From Chrysaora quinquecirrha (lineage: Eukaryota > Cnidaria > Scyphozoa > Semaeostomeae > Pelagiidae), in the NCBI GenBank assembly GCA_014526335.1, contig JACTAT010000267.1:620739-684738 (forward strand): a stretch of 64,000 nucleotides of DNA, in the 5' to 3' direction. Each line of letters starts with the position of its first letter. Position 1 is the stretch's first letter. Made by a program: the position numbers and the translations under genes. Positions 12,401 through 23,818 of the stretch are shown here, piece after piece. Under the pieces are notes generated by a model. The model had not been told where the DNA came from. It saw nothing but the letters and a program-made list of their open reading frames with translations, and ran no database searches.

Positions 12401-15400
12401 ACTGACAAACTCACCTAGTCGGTGACCAAGATATACTTGTTATGGGTTTCGTCTGACTGGCCTGGTTGATTGTTAAAACTTTTGTGCAGTCAAGGACTCA
12501 ATGTTAAATTATCTTTTTAATCAAAATCACGTAAGAAAGCCAACGTTGCTCAAGAAGACAACTTTAAGATCTGAAAAAAGGATGTGGTTACAAAGATAGG
12601 CGGGACAGGGGTTTCATTGCTTAGATTAGTCTAGCCCTACATGACCGCTCCCCCCCCCCCTGTATGCAGCAAAGAAAACCATACCTTGCAAAGACAACAA
12701 AAATGTAGCTTACTTACTAAGTTACGAATCCTTAAACCGGGCGCTTTATGTTGTTATCTATGACTTTCATAATATTTCACTCTTGGGGCTTGTTTATATG
12801 GGGACAATCATCCCACCTTCCAGCCCTGTAGCTGAGAGGTGAGATCTCACCTTCCAATACAAACCTTTGTAATTTTTCATCTTCTGTTTATATGGAAAAC
12901 GTTTCATCCCGGTCAGGTGAGATCTCACTCGTTGAGAGGTGGGATCTCACCTGGGTGGGATGAAATTTTCTCATATAAGCCCTGGAAGGTGGTATGAAAG
13001 CTGGACGGTGGGATGAAATTGCTCATTATGCGCAAGCGCCAGACATAATCCTATTGTCTGAGAAAATTAAACAAAAGCGGAAATATGAGACAATTGGCTG
13101 GAAGGTGGGATGGAATTCTACATTCACTGCTCAACTGACGGGCTGGAAGATGGAATGATTTTGTCCATATAAACAGGCCCTTGGGCAACATAAAACCTCA
13201 AAAATATTGTGTAAATCAAAAAAAAACTGCGAAAGGATATAGGTTCCTTCAGGTTTCGAATGTCCCATACCAAAACAGGACCTTGAGTTGCCTACAAAAA
13301 AGAACAGGTGCATTCAGTTTCAAACAAGTTTTAATTGTCTAAATATGACACTGCGCTAGTTAAATTACAAAAAAATACCAGATTAAGTGACGATGAATAT
13401 TGTTTTGAAGACAAGCGCAGGACAAGTAAAATGAATATATAAGATTTATACTTAATATTTATATATTTGTCATGAATGGCGAGAATGGATCGAACGAGTA
13501 TACCTATACAATGAATATACCTATGCGATGAATCGCCATTCGTGACAAATATATATAAATATGTAATGTAGTGAAGAAGACTCAACATAGCCGAAACACG
13601 AGAAAGTCAAAACTTGAGAAGAGCCCTGGGCTGTATGACCTGGAGAGTTGCTTGGGGATTTTATTGAGCTCTGTAGCTCAACGGAAACGTCGTCGGCTCT
13701 AAGGTCATGCAGTCCCGGTTTGAATCTCATCTATTGTGATATGCCACTTTTAGAAAAACCTACTTATATTTATGTATACTATAAAGCGGCGAGACCTAGG
13801 AGTGACAGCTTACCTCTGCAAATGAGGCAAATCTATGTTCATCAAATGGATCCACACAAACTCCATTCATTGCTTTGTTATTCGTAACACCAAAACCAAT
13901 CAATTTACTTTGATCTGGATAAGATAAACGAGAAGGTTTTAGTATTAAAGAGATTTCTTTGGCACGTTGGCACGCATAAAGCTGCTAAAGCTTCGTACTT
14001 GCGATCGTGACTACGTGCCGACGTGCCAAAGCTTTATGCGTGCAAAAGTGCCTCATTTTGTTACCTGCCAATGTGCCAAGGCTTCGTACGTGCAATCGTG
14101 CCTCCATACCAGCGTGCCAAAGCTTTATGCGTGCCAACGTGCCTACGTGCCATATTTTGTTACGTGCCAATGTGCCAGGGCTTCGTACTTGCAATCGTGC
14201 CTACATGCCAACGTGCCAAAGCTTTATGCGTGCCAACGTGCCTACGTGCCATATTTTGTTACGTGCCAATGTGCCAGGGCTTCGTACTTGCAATCGTGCC
14301 TACATGCCAACGTGCCAAAGCTTTATGCGTGCCAACGTGCCTACGTGCCATATTTTGTTACGTGCCAATGTGCCAGGGCTTCGTACTTGCAATCGTGCCT
14401 ACATGCCAACGTGCCAAAGCTTTATGCGTGCCAACGTGCCTACGTGCCATATTTTGTTACGTGCCAATGTGCCAGGGCTTCGTACTTGCAATCGTGCCTA
14501 CATGCCAACGTGCCAAAGCTTTATGCGTGCCAACGTGCCTACGTGCCATATTTTGTTACGTGCCAATGTGCCAGGGCTTCGTACTTGCAATCGTGCCTAC
14601 ATGCCAACGTGCCAAAGCTTTATGCGTGCCAACGTGCCTACGTGCCATATTTTGTTACGTGCCAATGTGCCAGGGCTTCGTACTTGCAATCGTGCCTACA
14701 TGCCAACGTGCCAAAGCTTTATGCGTGCCAACGTGCCTACGTGCCATATTTTGTTACGTGCCAATGTGCCAGGGCTTCGTACTTGCAATCGTGCCTACAT
14801 GCCAACGTGCCAAAGCTTTATGCGTGCCAACGTGCCTACGTGCCATATTTTGTTACGTGCCAATGTGCCAGGGCTTCGTACTTGCAATCGTGCCTACATG
14901 CCAACGTGCCAAAGCTTTATGCGTGCCAACGTGCCTACGTGCCATATTTTGTTACGTGCCAATGTGCCAGGGCTTCGTACTTGCAATCGTGCCTACATGC
15001 CAACGTGCCAAAGCTTTATGCGTGCCAACGTGCCTACGTGCCATATTTTGTTACGTGCCAATGTGTAAAGGCTTCGTACGTGCAATCGTGCCTACATGCC
15101 AACGTGCCAAAGCTTTATACGTGTCATACTCTGTTACGTGCCGGGTTTTAGTACTAAAGAGATTTCAGTGGAAAAATTACAGTTGTACGTAACAAAGGAA
15201 AGCAACGTCCAGTTTCAACAAGACTTCTAATTTCTGTAAAAGCCCTATGAAGCCCCTATTTCTTTAAAGGACCCACTTCTCCCTCTGCATGAAGCATTCA
15301 ATCAACGTCACTTCTTTATTTGCCCCCCCCCCCCATTTTTTCAGTGACTCATATATTCATAGGCTGCTGAAATTAAATGCAAAACTTTACGGCGTTCTAT

Positions 15401-18400
15401 TCGATAACTCATCCTTGTGTCCTCTTACTAGTAATTATTACTTATTATTATTAAAACGACTAATTACGGCATTAAATCTTTGAGTTTTCAAGGGCCCAAA
15501 ATCTGGAACTCACTTCCATCTGAAATCAAGTCAGCCCGAAATAACAAAGAGTTCAAAAGCTTAATAAAGACATGGTTCTTAAATAAAGAATGTGCGTGTT
15601 CCTTCTGTAATAAATTAATCTTTGATGCAATCTGTGGAGTTGCTTCATGTTAGTTTGAATTAGTGTTTATCACTATTATGTTATACTAACGTTAAACAAT
15701 ATACAATTACAATTACAAATTACTCATAACTTATAATTTTACAAAGTCAAACCATACTTCTTGGCTAGCAAAAGCAAATCATTTTCTAGTTTTAATTTAG
15801 CAGCCGATGGCATTAGCCTCCTCGCTAACAAGTCCCTTAAAAGTCTTCAAATCAAGCAAGCTGCCCTGGGTCTCAAGCAGTTTCCCATCAGATTTTCTTG
15901 AATGAATATTGATAAGTTCAAATAATGCGGTCCTTAGCTTAAGGAAGAGAACAGAGGACAATTTAATTTCTCGTGCGCAAATTTGTTTACACCAGGAATG
16001 CAAATTATTCTTGAAGTACAACGAATGAAATCATTACCTCTGAGATCATAGATTCTAAGAAATTTCTGTCCTTGGCCTGCCACAAGAGTTCTTGGCTGCG
16101 ATGGAAACCAGGCGAGAGACACAGTCGATTCTGAAAGACCTATGCAGACATGGATACAATCATTAGATCATTAGAATAGGCTATACAGCCAGTCCCTGGC
16201 AATTGCTGTCATGGAGAGTTGGATGAATACAATGCAAAAGCTTCAAAACCACTTTAAAGAACATTCAATGATCTTAAAACAAGTTCATTCGGGCTCTCTT
16301 ACCATTCTTCAAAGACGGGCTTATCACCGAAGATCCGTCAAGTCGTTGATGCCTTGAAGATAAAGAAACGAATACAATAAAGCTCTACATTGAGATACAA
16401 AAACTCTTGTTTCTTGTGCAAGGTTAGATATTGAAAGGGTGTGCTTAATTACGTGTGCCATACGTGCTTTATTTTGTTACCTGCCAACGTGCCAAAGCTT
16501 TATGCATGCCAAAATGCCTACGTGCCATATTTTGTTACGTGCCAATGTGTCAAGGCTTCGTACGTGCAATCGTTCCTACGTGCCAACGTGCTAACGCTTT
16601 ATACGTGCCAATGTACCTACGGGTCATACTTTGTTACGTGCTAATGTGCTAAGGCTTCGTACGTGCAATCGTGCCTACATGCTAACGTGCCAAAGCTTTA
16701 TACGTGCCAACGTGCCTACGTGTCATATTTTGTTACGTGCCAATGTGCAAAGGCTTCGTAAGTACAATCGTGCCTACATGCCAACGTGCCAAAGCTTTAT
16801 ACGTGCCAACGTGCCTACGTGTCATATTTTGTTACGTGCCAATGTGCAAAGACTTCGTACGTTCAATCGTGCCTACAAGCCAACGTGCCAAAGCTTTATG
16901 CGTGCCAAAATGCCTACGTGCCATATTTTGTTACGTGCCAATGTGCCAAGGCTTCGTGCGTGCAATCGTGCCTACATGCTAATGTGCCAAAGCTTTATAC
17001 GTGCCAACGTGCCTACGTGCCATATTTTGTTACGTGCCAATGTGCCAAGGCTTCGTACATGCAATCGTGCCTACATGCCAACATGCCAAAGCTTTATGCG
17101 TACCAACGTGCCTAGGTGTCATATTTTGTTACGTGCCAATGTGCCAAGGCTTCATACGTGCAATCGTGCCTACAAGCCAACGTGCCAAAGCTTTATGCGT
17201 GCCAAAATGCCTACGTGCCATATTTTGTTACGTGCCAATGTGCCAAGGCTTCATACGTGCAATCGTGCCTACAAGCCAACGTGCCAAAGCTTTATGCGTG
17301 CCAACGTGCCATAATTTATAACGTGCCAATATGCCAAGGCTTCATACGTGCAATCGTGCCTATGTGCTAAGGTTTTGTACGTGCCTATGTGTCAGAATTT
17401 GTTACGTGCCAATGTGCAAAGGCTTTGTACGAGCCAAAAGTTTCTACGTGGCAAAGTGCAAAAGCGGCGTTCGAAATTACGAAAAACAGTGGAAATATAT
17501 CTGGACATACTTTACGAAAAAAGCTTTCAAGTATCTCCAGAGATGTTTCCACTGTTTCACGCAATCTCAAACATTCCAGCTCAAAAACAGACCAAAACAT
17601 TCCCATTTAGAGAAACAGGAGTGCTGTTAAACTGTTAAACAGAACTGTCATACATTTGCTAGAAAATTAGATTCATACCTTCCATAGACATTTTTTGAGT
17701 TTGCAGAAGCTGAAAAATGAGATTGTTTTATCAACGGAATGATCCAAAACACAAAACATTTCATCACAACACAAAATTTCTTATCACAAAAACAAGATGT
17801 ACATTCCGAAAGCAGATGTTTTTAGAAGAGAAAAGCAAAGGATTTCATTGATAGCGTCAGGCAAGTATCGTATTTGGCATCATTTTTTGGTGTCTATACA
17901 TGTTTTTCACGTATAAACGCACAACTTTTTGCTCTTACATCTACCGTCTAAAGCACACCGATAAATTCGCAGTTTAAAACGCCGAATTGAAAAACTGCTA
18001 GCTGATGTGGCTTAGTTGGAAAACATGCTACCATTTTCGAAAAATTGTGGTAAAAATGGCGGCAAAAATACGAACCCACATTATATCATATCATCATATC
18101 ATTTTTATTTGTAGAATACAAAAAATCTATTATAAGTACAAGGAATCTAAAAATCTAGAAAAATGCGTATTCTACGCGACCTAAAAAAAGCAACACTTAT
18201 CTAGTTTAGGCCGCAAATTAAAGTTTAAAATACATGAAACTAAAAAGAAATACAGGATACATCAATAACACTAAAATTTTAAGATACTAATAATCTTTCA
18301 CATATCCATTTTCAAAACTATATTTATTTTTTTATTTTTTTTATTTTCATTTTGTCTTTTTTTTTTGCTACTGCTACATATAACTAAACAAAACAAGAGT

Positions 18401-21400
18401 AAAGCGAATATTGAATTAAGCCTTCAATCTACCATATTTTAAGAACGGATTTTTTGTAAAATATAACTGGGATAATATGAGACCGTTTCTTATCTTCGAC
18501 ACCCTCGTCCCCAGGGTGAATAGGCCTCTACGTTTGCAATTGAAAACGTATCCACGTAGACAATATGACTCACCTTTTTTCGATTCAACGTCCCAAACAA
18601 GAAGTGAATGATCATTACGTACTTTATCCAGGGCAACTGCCAGCTGTAAAATGAGTAAAATCCTTAAAAACCAAAGCAAAGCTTCATCATAGAAAATACA
18701 TCCTAAATTCTGTGGCGTGAAAATATGAAAAATAAGCTCGTTCACTTTTGCTCATTAAGGGTCAGTCACTTTATTACGCCGCTTTTAGGTCGTGTCAAAT
18801 CTTATTCAAGCAAGATTGAAATTACTTCCGACCTAAATTCACCCATAAAGTGACAATTTTACTTCTATTTTGAATCAAGTGCAGCAGGATTTGCAGAACT
18901 TAATTCGCAAGTTCGACAGAAATGCAGCATTGCTTTACATATGGTCACTTTTTGGTCCGTAATTTTGAATTTAAAATTCGCGCCTTTTGACTGGTCTCTG
19001 TGGCGCAGTGGTTGACGTGCTTGGATCACAACAAGAATGTTGTGGGTTCAAGCCACGGTCTTTCCACTAGTGGTTGCAGAGATAACAACATTGGCAAGTT
19101 GTTAACACAAATGTGCCTCTCTCTACCCAGCTGTATAAATGGGTACCTGGTCGGTAGTTATGAGCGCCGTGTGTGGCTGCACCCTGCTATATGCTATATG
19201 CATCCAGACCAGGGGTAAAGTGTAAAGTCGACTGAGTAGCCCTAGGCTAGTAGTAGACTCAAAAATGGCAACTTTACAACTTTACTAACTTTACTTTGAG
19301 CCTCTTATGTCGCTTTTATGCAGGATTAAATAAATTAAATTCAACACGACTTAAATGAGGCCTTAAAAAGTCCATCTAAGGCAAACCTGAAAACCCAGAT
19401 TGTTTGAAAAGAAACATTCTACCCACAGTTTAGTTGGCTGGAAGTTATATTAAAGGTATGAATAAAAACTGCATCTTACGAGGTTGTGCTCAACTGGATT
19501 CCAAGCCAAATCGGTACATGTGCGGTCAGACTTTGGAACTGAAAAATAAAAACAAGAAAACAGTTGCAGTAGGATTGCTTTTGCACACTTTGTAGCATAG
19601 TCTATAGAAGTGTGAACTTCACTTCAGGGTCTCTTGGACCTTTGCTCAGGTAATATGTCATAGTTCTGTATTACACGTTTTTTTTATAAGAAACCTACCT
19701 CTGGGCCTAGCTAACAGTTGCTTAATCAATTGAAATAAATTGCAGTAAAAGCGACTAAAAACCCTCTGTGGGATACACGGGATACAGCATTGCTTAAAGA
19801 TGCGAGAAATCGCACGGAAATAGCCACGCTGGTGCGAGAAGTCGCACGGAAATGCTTGAGAACTAATTACTATCTCCACAAATGTGAATCAGTATGTTGG
19901 AAAACGGACGCAAAAATTTCTACATTTTCTTAACTTCTTCCTCCTAGATCTAAAAGTTTCTTAACTTTTTGGGTGTTTAGTTCTAGGTTTCTTATAAACC
20001 AGTTTCTTATAAAAAAAACGTGTACTCAAAAACTAGTCTTTGAGTTATCCATTTCAAACAACAATGATGGGCAGTGTTGCGGTAAACACTCTATACTTTA
20101 TATGTTAGCAACAGGTTTTGTGTTTGTAAAAATTTGCATTCAAAAAATATTTCTAAGAATAGTTCAACAACATACCAAGTTCAAGACCCACAGGATAACC
20201 ATTACTTGCAGAAACATCATGTCCAACACTGGAAATAAGATGAAACATAAAGTAGATATAATGATATGAAGACATAAGTTACAAAACTTCTCTGAGGAGG
20301 AGAGTACCTGATCCTTCATTCATTATATCAGTGATGGGACAAGTTACACAAGGGTGATTATTGTTGACTTGATTGGGCAGGATTTCGAAGGAGGCTTATT
20401 AAGGTGAACTGGTGTTATAGTGCTAGTCACTAGGATCTCAGTCGTAGGTGAACTAATCGAGACCTCGACCCTGGCCGTGATGCTACTGAAGCTGGGCTCA
20501 AACCCTGACCACTCTGAGCTCCTGGCACCACAAGTCAGCTGGACTAGACCACAACACCACAGCACCTTCTTGGGGTTTATGTTTATTAAACACTTCAACC
20601 TCTAAAGGGGGACTTGATAGTGGCTTTATTAAAAAGGGGGGGGCTTAATCCAAATATAATTCAATTCAATTCAATTTCAATTCAATTTCATTTGTAAAAC
20701 ACACAATTAATGTATAAGATACAAATTAAGGCAAAAATAGTGTGTTTTACGCGACCCAAGAAAAGCAGGGCTTATCAGGCTTGGGCCGCTAAATTAAAGT
20801 TATAATAAAGTTACAAAACAAATCTAATTTTATGTAAAAAAATACAAGAGAATACCATATTCAGCCTTTACAAACAATTAAAGCACAGTACTATTACTAT
20901 AATATAAACTTTTTTTTTTTTTTAACTTTTATTATTTTTTTGGAATATTTTTCAAGCTGGATGACTAAAATTAATAACCATCAATAATGCGTTTCTTAAG
21001 AAGTTTTCCAAATTTTGACAAATTTCTGATATTTTTTAGTGATGAAGGTAATGCATTCCAAAGACGAGCCCCTATGTTGCGAAGCATCTTATCACCCCAT
21101 TTCTTATTAGTTTTATGAATTTTGTAATTTTGTTGTTGTCAAGTTTTGTAATTATGTAATGTTTCATTAGTTTTAAAATAGTTTTGGAACACTACAGGGA
21201 GTTTAGTTTTATCATGGTGAACCTGCTGCATGATTTTTAAGACTTTGAAGTCATAAAAGTCAGTTAGTTTAAGAAAGTTTGTTTCCTTGTGGAGAGTATT
21301 TGTTGGGTGTCTACGATCTTTAAATGTAAGTATTCGAAGAATTCTGTTTTGGAGAACTTGAAGCTCTTTTATAAGTTTATTTGATGCACACCCAATTAAC

Positions 21401-22168
21401 ACACATGCTTCTTGTCTGGCTAATTGACAATGTTCCTGTTTTTTCTGTATATATTACCTAAACCACACCAGTATCTTTTTATATAATCTGTTTTTATATT
21501 TTAACTTAGCACAAATGCATACAAGATTTCATTATGTAAAATATCATCTGGAACCCAAATTTCATAGAACAAGGTGAACTCATTGCAAAGAGAAAAGAAA
21601 CATTAAAATCAAGGCTTGCATACTTGGTCAAAATCACATGGCCATTGGACTGTGCAACAGCAAGTAAATGTGGGTTATCAGGTCTTGTGCACCAGGAAAT
21701 GTCCTAGAAATCAATATATAAAGTTGCAATACAATTAAATGGAAACTAAAATTAACTCAAATCAAGGTGGATGGCATGAGGGAGAAGTCATCCCTCAAGT
21801 CATAACCAATATGGGTTTTGTATTATGGCTGTAAATATGCCATAGGATATGATTTGCATATCCCTTTTTTAAAAACACAACTTTTTCATTTGACCACACC
21901 CTGACATTATCTGGCCATGCCCTTTTGTCCACCTCATGTTGGACCTCTAGCTTTTGTAGCCATTTTTCTACTGCAGTCACTTCAAAATAAATGAAAAAGA
22001 AAACGAGAATACTGGTGGTTTGCTGAACAAAGTCAATAGAATGGAGGACCTCTCTTCTATTGACTTTGTGTAGAATAACCCTAAAGAAAACAATACATAC
22101 CTTGATGGAAGACACGTCAGAATTCACAGCTACCACGGTTGCTGATACATCATCGGATAGTTTCATAG
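1822..22168 (-). CDS. MIOS: MIOS (WD-repeat protein mio, GATOR2 subunit), both ends incomplete
   Basis: Known role: a component of GATOR2, which relieves GATOR1 inhibition and so passes amino-acid signals to mTORC1 at the lysosome. Exons, in gene order: 22168-22101, 21703-21624, 20204-20176, 19538-19480, 18643-18574, 16130-16038, 13914-13814, 13291-~13197 (end unsure), 12461-12415, 11616-11543, 11080-11009, 10442-10368, 10100-10060, 9170-9105, 8074-8051, 7527-7462, 6472-6428, 5528-5447, 5200-5135, 4095-3950, 2598-2504, 1892-1822. Nearly all junctions are GT-AG and phase-compatible. Diagnostic pieces include [89 protein letters not shown] and [20 protein letters not shown]. Not found: the first exon, one or more exons between 9105 and 8074, and the C-terminal zinc-binding exons. 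Exon 1892-1822 carries a one-base frameshift (see findings). Confidence 0.93.
3122..3752. repeat. (TTAG)n imperfect tetranucleotide tract
   Basis: About 630 bp of GTTA/TTAG units with scattered substitutions; the longest clean run is near 3352-3420. It lies in the MIOS intron between exons 3950-4095 and 2504-2598. It has no protein-coding reading. Confidence 0.95.
5684..5862 (-). repeat. tRNA-derived SINE copy
   Basis: Diverged full-length copy in reverse orientation, running from GGTGAAGTGGTGTTTTTG to ACCACGATGCCACATCAC. Same body and Pol III-like head as the copies at 36657 and 38411. Confidence 0.8.
6748..7090. mobile_element. short inverted-repeat element, ACACGTTTTTTTTATAAG end (one end decayed)
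   Basis: Begins with ACACGTTTTTTTTATAAGGA at 6748, the terminal sequence shared with elements at 19673, 51666 and 56585. The right end is not recognisable and is probably decayed. No transposase frame is present. Confidence 0.45.
7841..7912 (-). tRNA. trnD-GUC: tRNA-Asp (GTC)
   Basis: A 72-nt tRNA reading TCCTCGGTAGTATAGTGG... on the minus strand. It has a fully paired acceptor stem (one T-G wobble), a CCCGC/GCGGG anticodon stem with anticodon GTC in loop CTGTCAC, and a CGGGG/CCCCG T stem with loop TTCAATT. No intron. The A and B boxes are intact, and a TTTT tract follows within ten bases of the 3' end as a Pol III terminator. It lies in the MIOS intron 7528-8050, same strand as MIOS. Positions 6-7 (GG) pair with CC at 66-67. 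The intact stems argue for a functional gene and not a SINE head. Confidence 0.95.
8100..8310. mobile_element. foldback-element fragment (GCGGAAACATTTTCGGGCATAC end)
   Basis: Contains the TTGCAATAAACAGCGGAAAC and CGGGCATACTTAA end plus the internal GAGTCCAGGTGAGAAAACGA block. Both also occur at 29458-29815, 32187-32418, 39770-39900 and 51050-51365. Non-autonomous, no coding capacity. Confidence 0.6.
8510..8710 (+). mobile_element. LINE 3'-end fragment
   Basis: Homologous to 15484-15690 (shared blocks: ccaaaatc.ggaac, GAAATnA.tCAG, tgcaatctctggaattgcttcatgttagt). Translation in the better copy gives a GPKIWNSLP motif, typical of the C-terminus of non-LTR reverse transcriptases. Decayed. Confidence 0.6.
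9353..9936. mobile_element. MITE-like element with AAGCCTGGTTTCCATA-type ends
   Basis: The left end (AGGCAGGTTTCCATATTACC) and the right end (GGCTATATGGAAGCCAGGCTT) are inverted repeats. They extend inward through CAAAAGTG..GCCAGTGCTGAGA and its complement. The interior at 9650-9780 carries sequence of the CGGGCATAC foldback family, so another element appears nested in it. It lies in a MIOS intron. No transposase. Confidence 0.65.
12097..12272 (-). repeat. tRNA-derived SINE copy
   Basis: Reverse copy: GGTGTTTTAGCGCCAGTCGC ... TGGGCTCGAACCCTGACCAC ... ACCACGACGCCACGGCACC. The complement of the middle block is a good B box (GGTTCGAGCCC). Confidence 0.85.
12785..13181. mobile_element. MITE-like element with GGGCYTGTTTATATGG ends
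   Basis: About 397 bp. The left end GGGGCTTGTTTATATGGGGA and the right end CCATATAAACAGGCCC are inverted repeats that extend inward into CCTTCCAGCC/GGCTGGAAGA. Internally there are three palindromes of the type GGTGAGATCTCACC, near 12838, 12917 and 12940. It sits about 16 bp from the presumed end of MIOS exon 13291-13197. No coding capacity. Confidence 0.75.
13957..15145. repeat. 99-bp satellite array A (homogeneous)
   Basis: The AGCTTTATGCGTGCC landmark recurs at 14121, 14220, 14319, 14418, 14517, 14616, 14715, 14814, 14913, 15012 and 15111, which is ten successive periods of exactly 99 bp. The central units are nearly identical; the edge units diverge (first spacing 91 bp, from 14030). Each unit is built from shorter CGTGCCA-containing blocks. 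Because 99 is divisible by three and the unit lacks stops in all three + frames, long overlapping frames of about 350-390 codons arise. I treat these as non-coding. The array lies in the MIOS intron between exons 16038-16130 and 13814-13914. Confidence 0.97.
15484..15700 (+). mobile_element. LINE 3'-end fragment (reverse transcriptase C-terminus)
   Basis: Translates to [20 protein letters not shown] followed by [10 protein letters not shown], the conserved tail of CR1/L2-like non-LTR polyproteins. The ORF upstream is not preserved. Same family as 8510-8710. Confidence 0.7.
16445..17460. repeat. 99-bp satellite array B (diverged)
   Basis: The same unit as array A, with AGCTTTAT landmarks about every 99 bp (for example 16496, 16695, 16794, 16893, 16992, 17091, 17190, 17289), but with many substitutions and degraded edges. 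It sits in the neighbouring MIOS intron, so exon 16038-16130 is bracketed by two arrays in the same orientation. Confidence 0.95.
18085..18260 (-). mobile_element. LINE 3' tail fragment
   Basis: Shares with 20660-20800 a tail with short A/T-rich repeats, then GCGTATTCTACGCGACCTAA and TAGGCCGCAAATTAAAG. It represents the 3' end of a reverse-oriented non-LTR element. No coding part remains. Confidence 0.55.
18990..19300 (+). repeat. second tRNA-derived SINE family
   Basis: The head resembles a tRNA gene: TGGCGCAGTGG as A box and GGTTCAAGCC as B box, about 50 bp apart. It continues through a non-tRNA body (TAAATGGGTACCTGGTCGGT) to an ACTTTAC-rich tail (19265-19300). The stems do not pair like a real tRNA and no Pol III terminator follows the tRNA part, so a SINE is more likely than a tRNA gene. 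Confidence 0.75.
19673..20023. mobile_element. short inverted-repeat element, ACACGTTTTTTTTATAAG family
   Basis: Left end ACACGTTTTTTTTATAAGAA and right end TTCTTATAAAAAAAACGTGT are perfect inverted repeats. The element is about 351 bp with no transposase. It lies in a MIOS intron between exons 20176-20204 and 19480-19538. Confidence 0.85.
20401..20568 (-). repeat. tRNA-derived SINE copy
   Basis: Reverse copy of the 36657/38411 family, from GGTGAACTGGTGTTATAGTG to ACCACAACACCACAGCACCT. The B-box complement (GGGCTCAAACCCTGACCAC) is slightly decayed. Confidence 0.8.
20650..21420 (-). mobile_element. LINE fragment: reverse transcriptase C-terminal remnant plus 3' tail
   Basis: The 21139-21402 frame reads on the minus strand as a typical non-LTR C-terminal region (WGCAS-like [20 protein letters not shown], then [17 protein letters not shown]). 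Its 3' side continues into a tail at 20660-20800 with CAATT repeats and the GCGACCCAAG..GGGCCGC block. The catalytic domain is absent, so it is a dead 5'-truncated copy. It lies in the MIOS intron between 21624 and 20204. Confidence 0.75.
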
Positions 22169-23507
22169 CTAAGATGGAAATACATTAGAATTTAAATGTG
22201 AATTCTTATGAAAGTTTGAAATAATACATACTGTAGAGAAAGAAGATTCCTTCAACAAAGACTCACAAAGTGAAGGTGGATAATTTTGTAAGGTAGATTT
22301 GATGGGGACCAATTTTGAACATGGAAGACTTGGTATACTCTTAGAAATACATGGACTTAATACTAATAAAATTTTGCAATTGGTAGGTGTCATAATTCAG
22401 CAGGTTTGGAGGGCATTTTTCTCACAATAAAAACATCAAAAATAAAAAAGATTTTGCAATATTGCTCTTTGCCAATCTGAATTTGCTCAGTTTGGTCAAC
22501 AGATAACATGTGAAGGAAGGAGGGAACATCTAGAATGCCTTTAGGTTGATTTGCCCAACCTCTGTTTTGCCCAACTTCCTTTTTGCCAAGGTTGGTCTTT
22601 TTGTCCAATATTCTTGGTCATTTCACCCAACTTAATTACTTGCTATTTATCTCTTGCTTTATCACTAAAACAGTCATCCAAGGTGATAATTGAGGGTTTG
22701 GATGCAGAACCTCCAATGCTGATAATCAATATAATAATTAACAAACTACAAGAAAGAAGTTATCTGTGTCATTTCAGGTTAGGTGAAATGGTTGGGCAAA
22801 ACAGATTAGCAGGTTGGGCAAAAAGGAAGGTTGGGCAAATCTGAGGTTGGGCAAAACGACTTAAAAGGGCCAAACTTTGCACAACAACACCACAACCGGC
22901 AGGAAGAGGAATGATTAATGCTTTAACAGCTCACAGCAAAATCTTCCCATTTTCTAACTTAATGCTATAAAGTTCAGTATTCTCAATCGCTGTAACTCTT
23001 ATTTTGTGTCAACTTTCTGTGTCCGATCTATATCTGAAAAATTTGTAGGTCCTTCTCCAAAAATCAGATTTTTAGGCCGTGTCCTGTCGCATTCTCTTGC
23101 AAACAACTCACAGCCTCGATCAGACGGCAAGGAAAGAACGAACGGCCTGCCAGTCACGTGAGGAAATATCTCCAATCATATCGATCATCTGATAATCAAC
23201 ATCGTCATCATCCTCATCATAATCATCATCATCATCATAACCGTCATCATCTTCATCATCATCGTTATTATCAACACATAATCATCATGATCGCCATCAG
23301 CATCATTACATCATTATCATCATAATCACCGACATAACCATCACACCATCATCATAATAATCATAATCACCATCACGTCATCATCCTCCTCATCATCATC
23401 ACCATCATCATCATCATAATCACCATCATCACCATCATCATAATCACCATCATCATCATCTTCATCATCAACATCACCATCATCATCATCAAAATCATCA
23501 TCATCAC

Positions 23508-23559
<52 letters not shown>

Positions 23560-23580
23560 CATCAAAATCATCATCATCAG

Positions 23581-23619
<39 letters not shown>

Positions 23620-23818
23620 GATCATCATCGCCATCACATCAAATCATCATCACCATTATCATCATCATGATATTGTCACATCTCAGCAAGCACCATTGTT
23701 TTCATCAGCGAAATTGCTCAATGAAGATTTCAAAACAAAGAAAACACAAATAAATTCATATTTTTTTATTATAATCATAATCATAATCAGAATTGCAAAT
23801 GAGTATAATTTGCAGTTT
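22169..23818. other. MIOS 5' side / NOG1 3' intergenic region
   Basis: The MIOS first exon and promoter must lie here or in this direction, but I could not identify an initiating exon. 22540-22860 has repeated GTTGGGCAAAA/TTTTGCCCAAC words in both orientations, which suggests a small foldback repeat. 23165-23660 is an ATC microsatellite. A NOG1 polyadenylation signal (AATAAA, minus) is at 23770-23765. Confidence 0.5.
23165..23670. repeat. (ATC)n microsatellite
   Basis: About 500 bp of ATC/ATA/ACC triplets with the purest run near 23521-23630. It lies between the 3' end of NOG1 and the 5' end of MIOS. Open frames through it (poly-His/Ile/Ser) are compositional. Confidence 0.95.

Noticed and set aside
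14121..15111. Regular array reminiscent of a CRISPR
   Set aside because: The whole 99-bp unit repeats with no variable spacers, and the host is clearly eukaryotic.
13967..15192. Three overlapping long + strand ORFs (about 350-394 codons) of repeated Cys/Tyr/Val-rich peptides
   Set aside because: All three frames are open simply because the 99-bp unit is a multiple of three without stops. There is no promoter, splice logic or family resemblance, and the array is in an intron of MIOS on the other strand.
18993..19065. tRNA gene call for the tRNA-like head
   Set aside because: A and B boxes are present, but the stems do not close and no terminator follows. The sequence continues into a SINE body.
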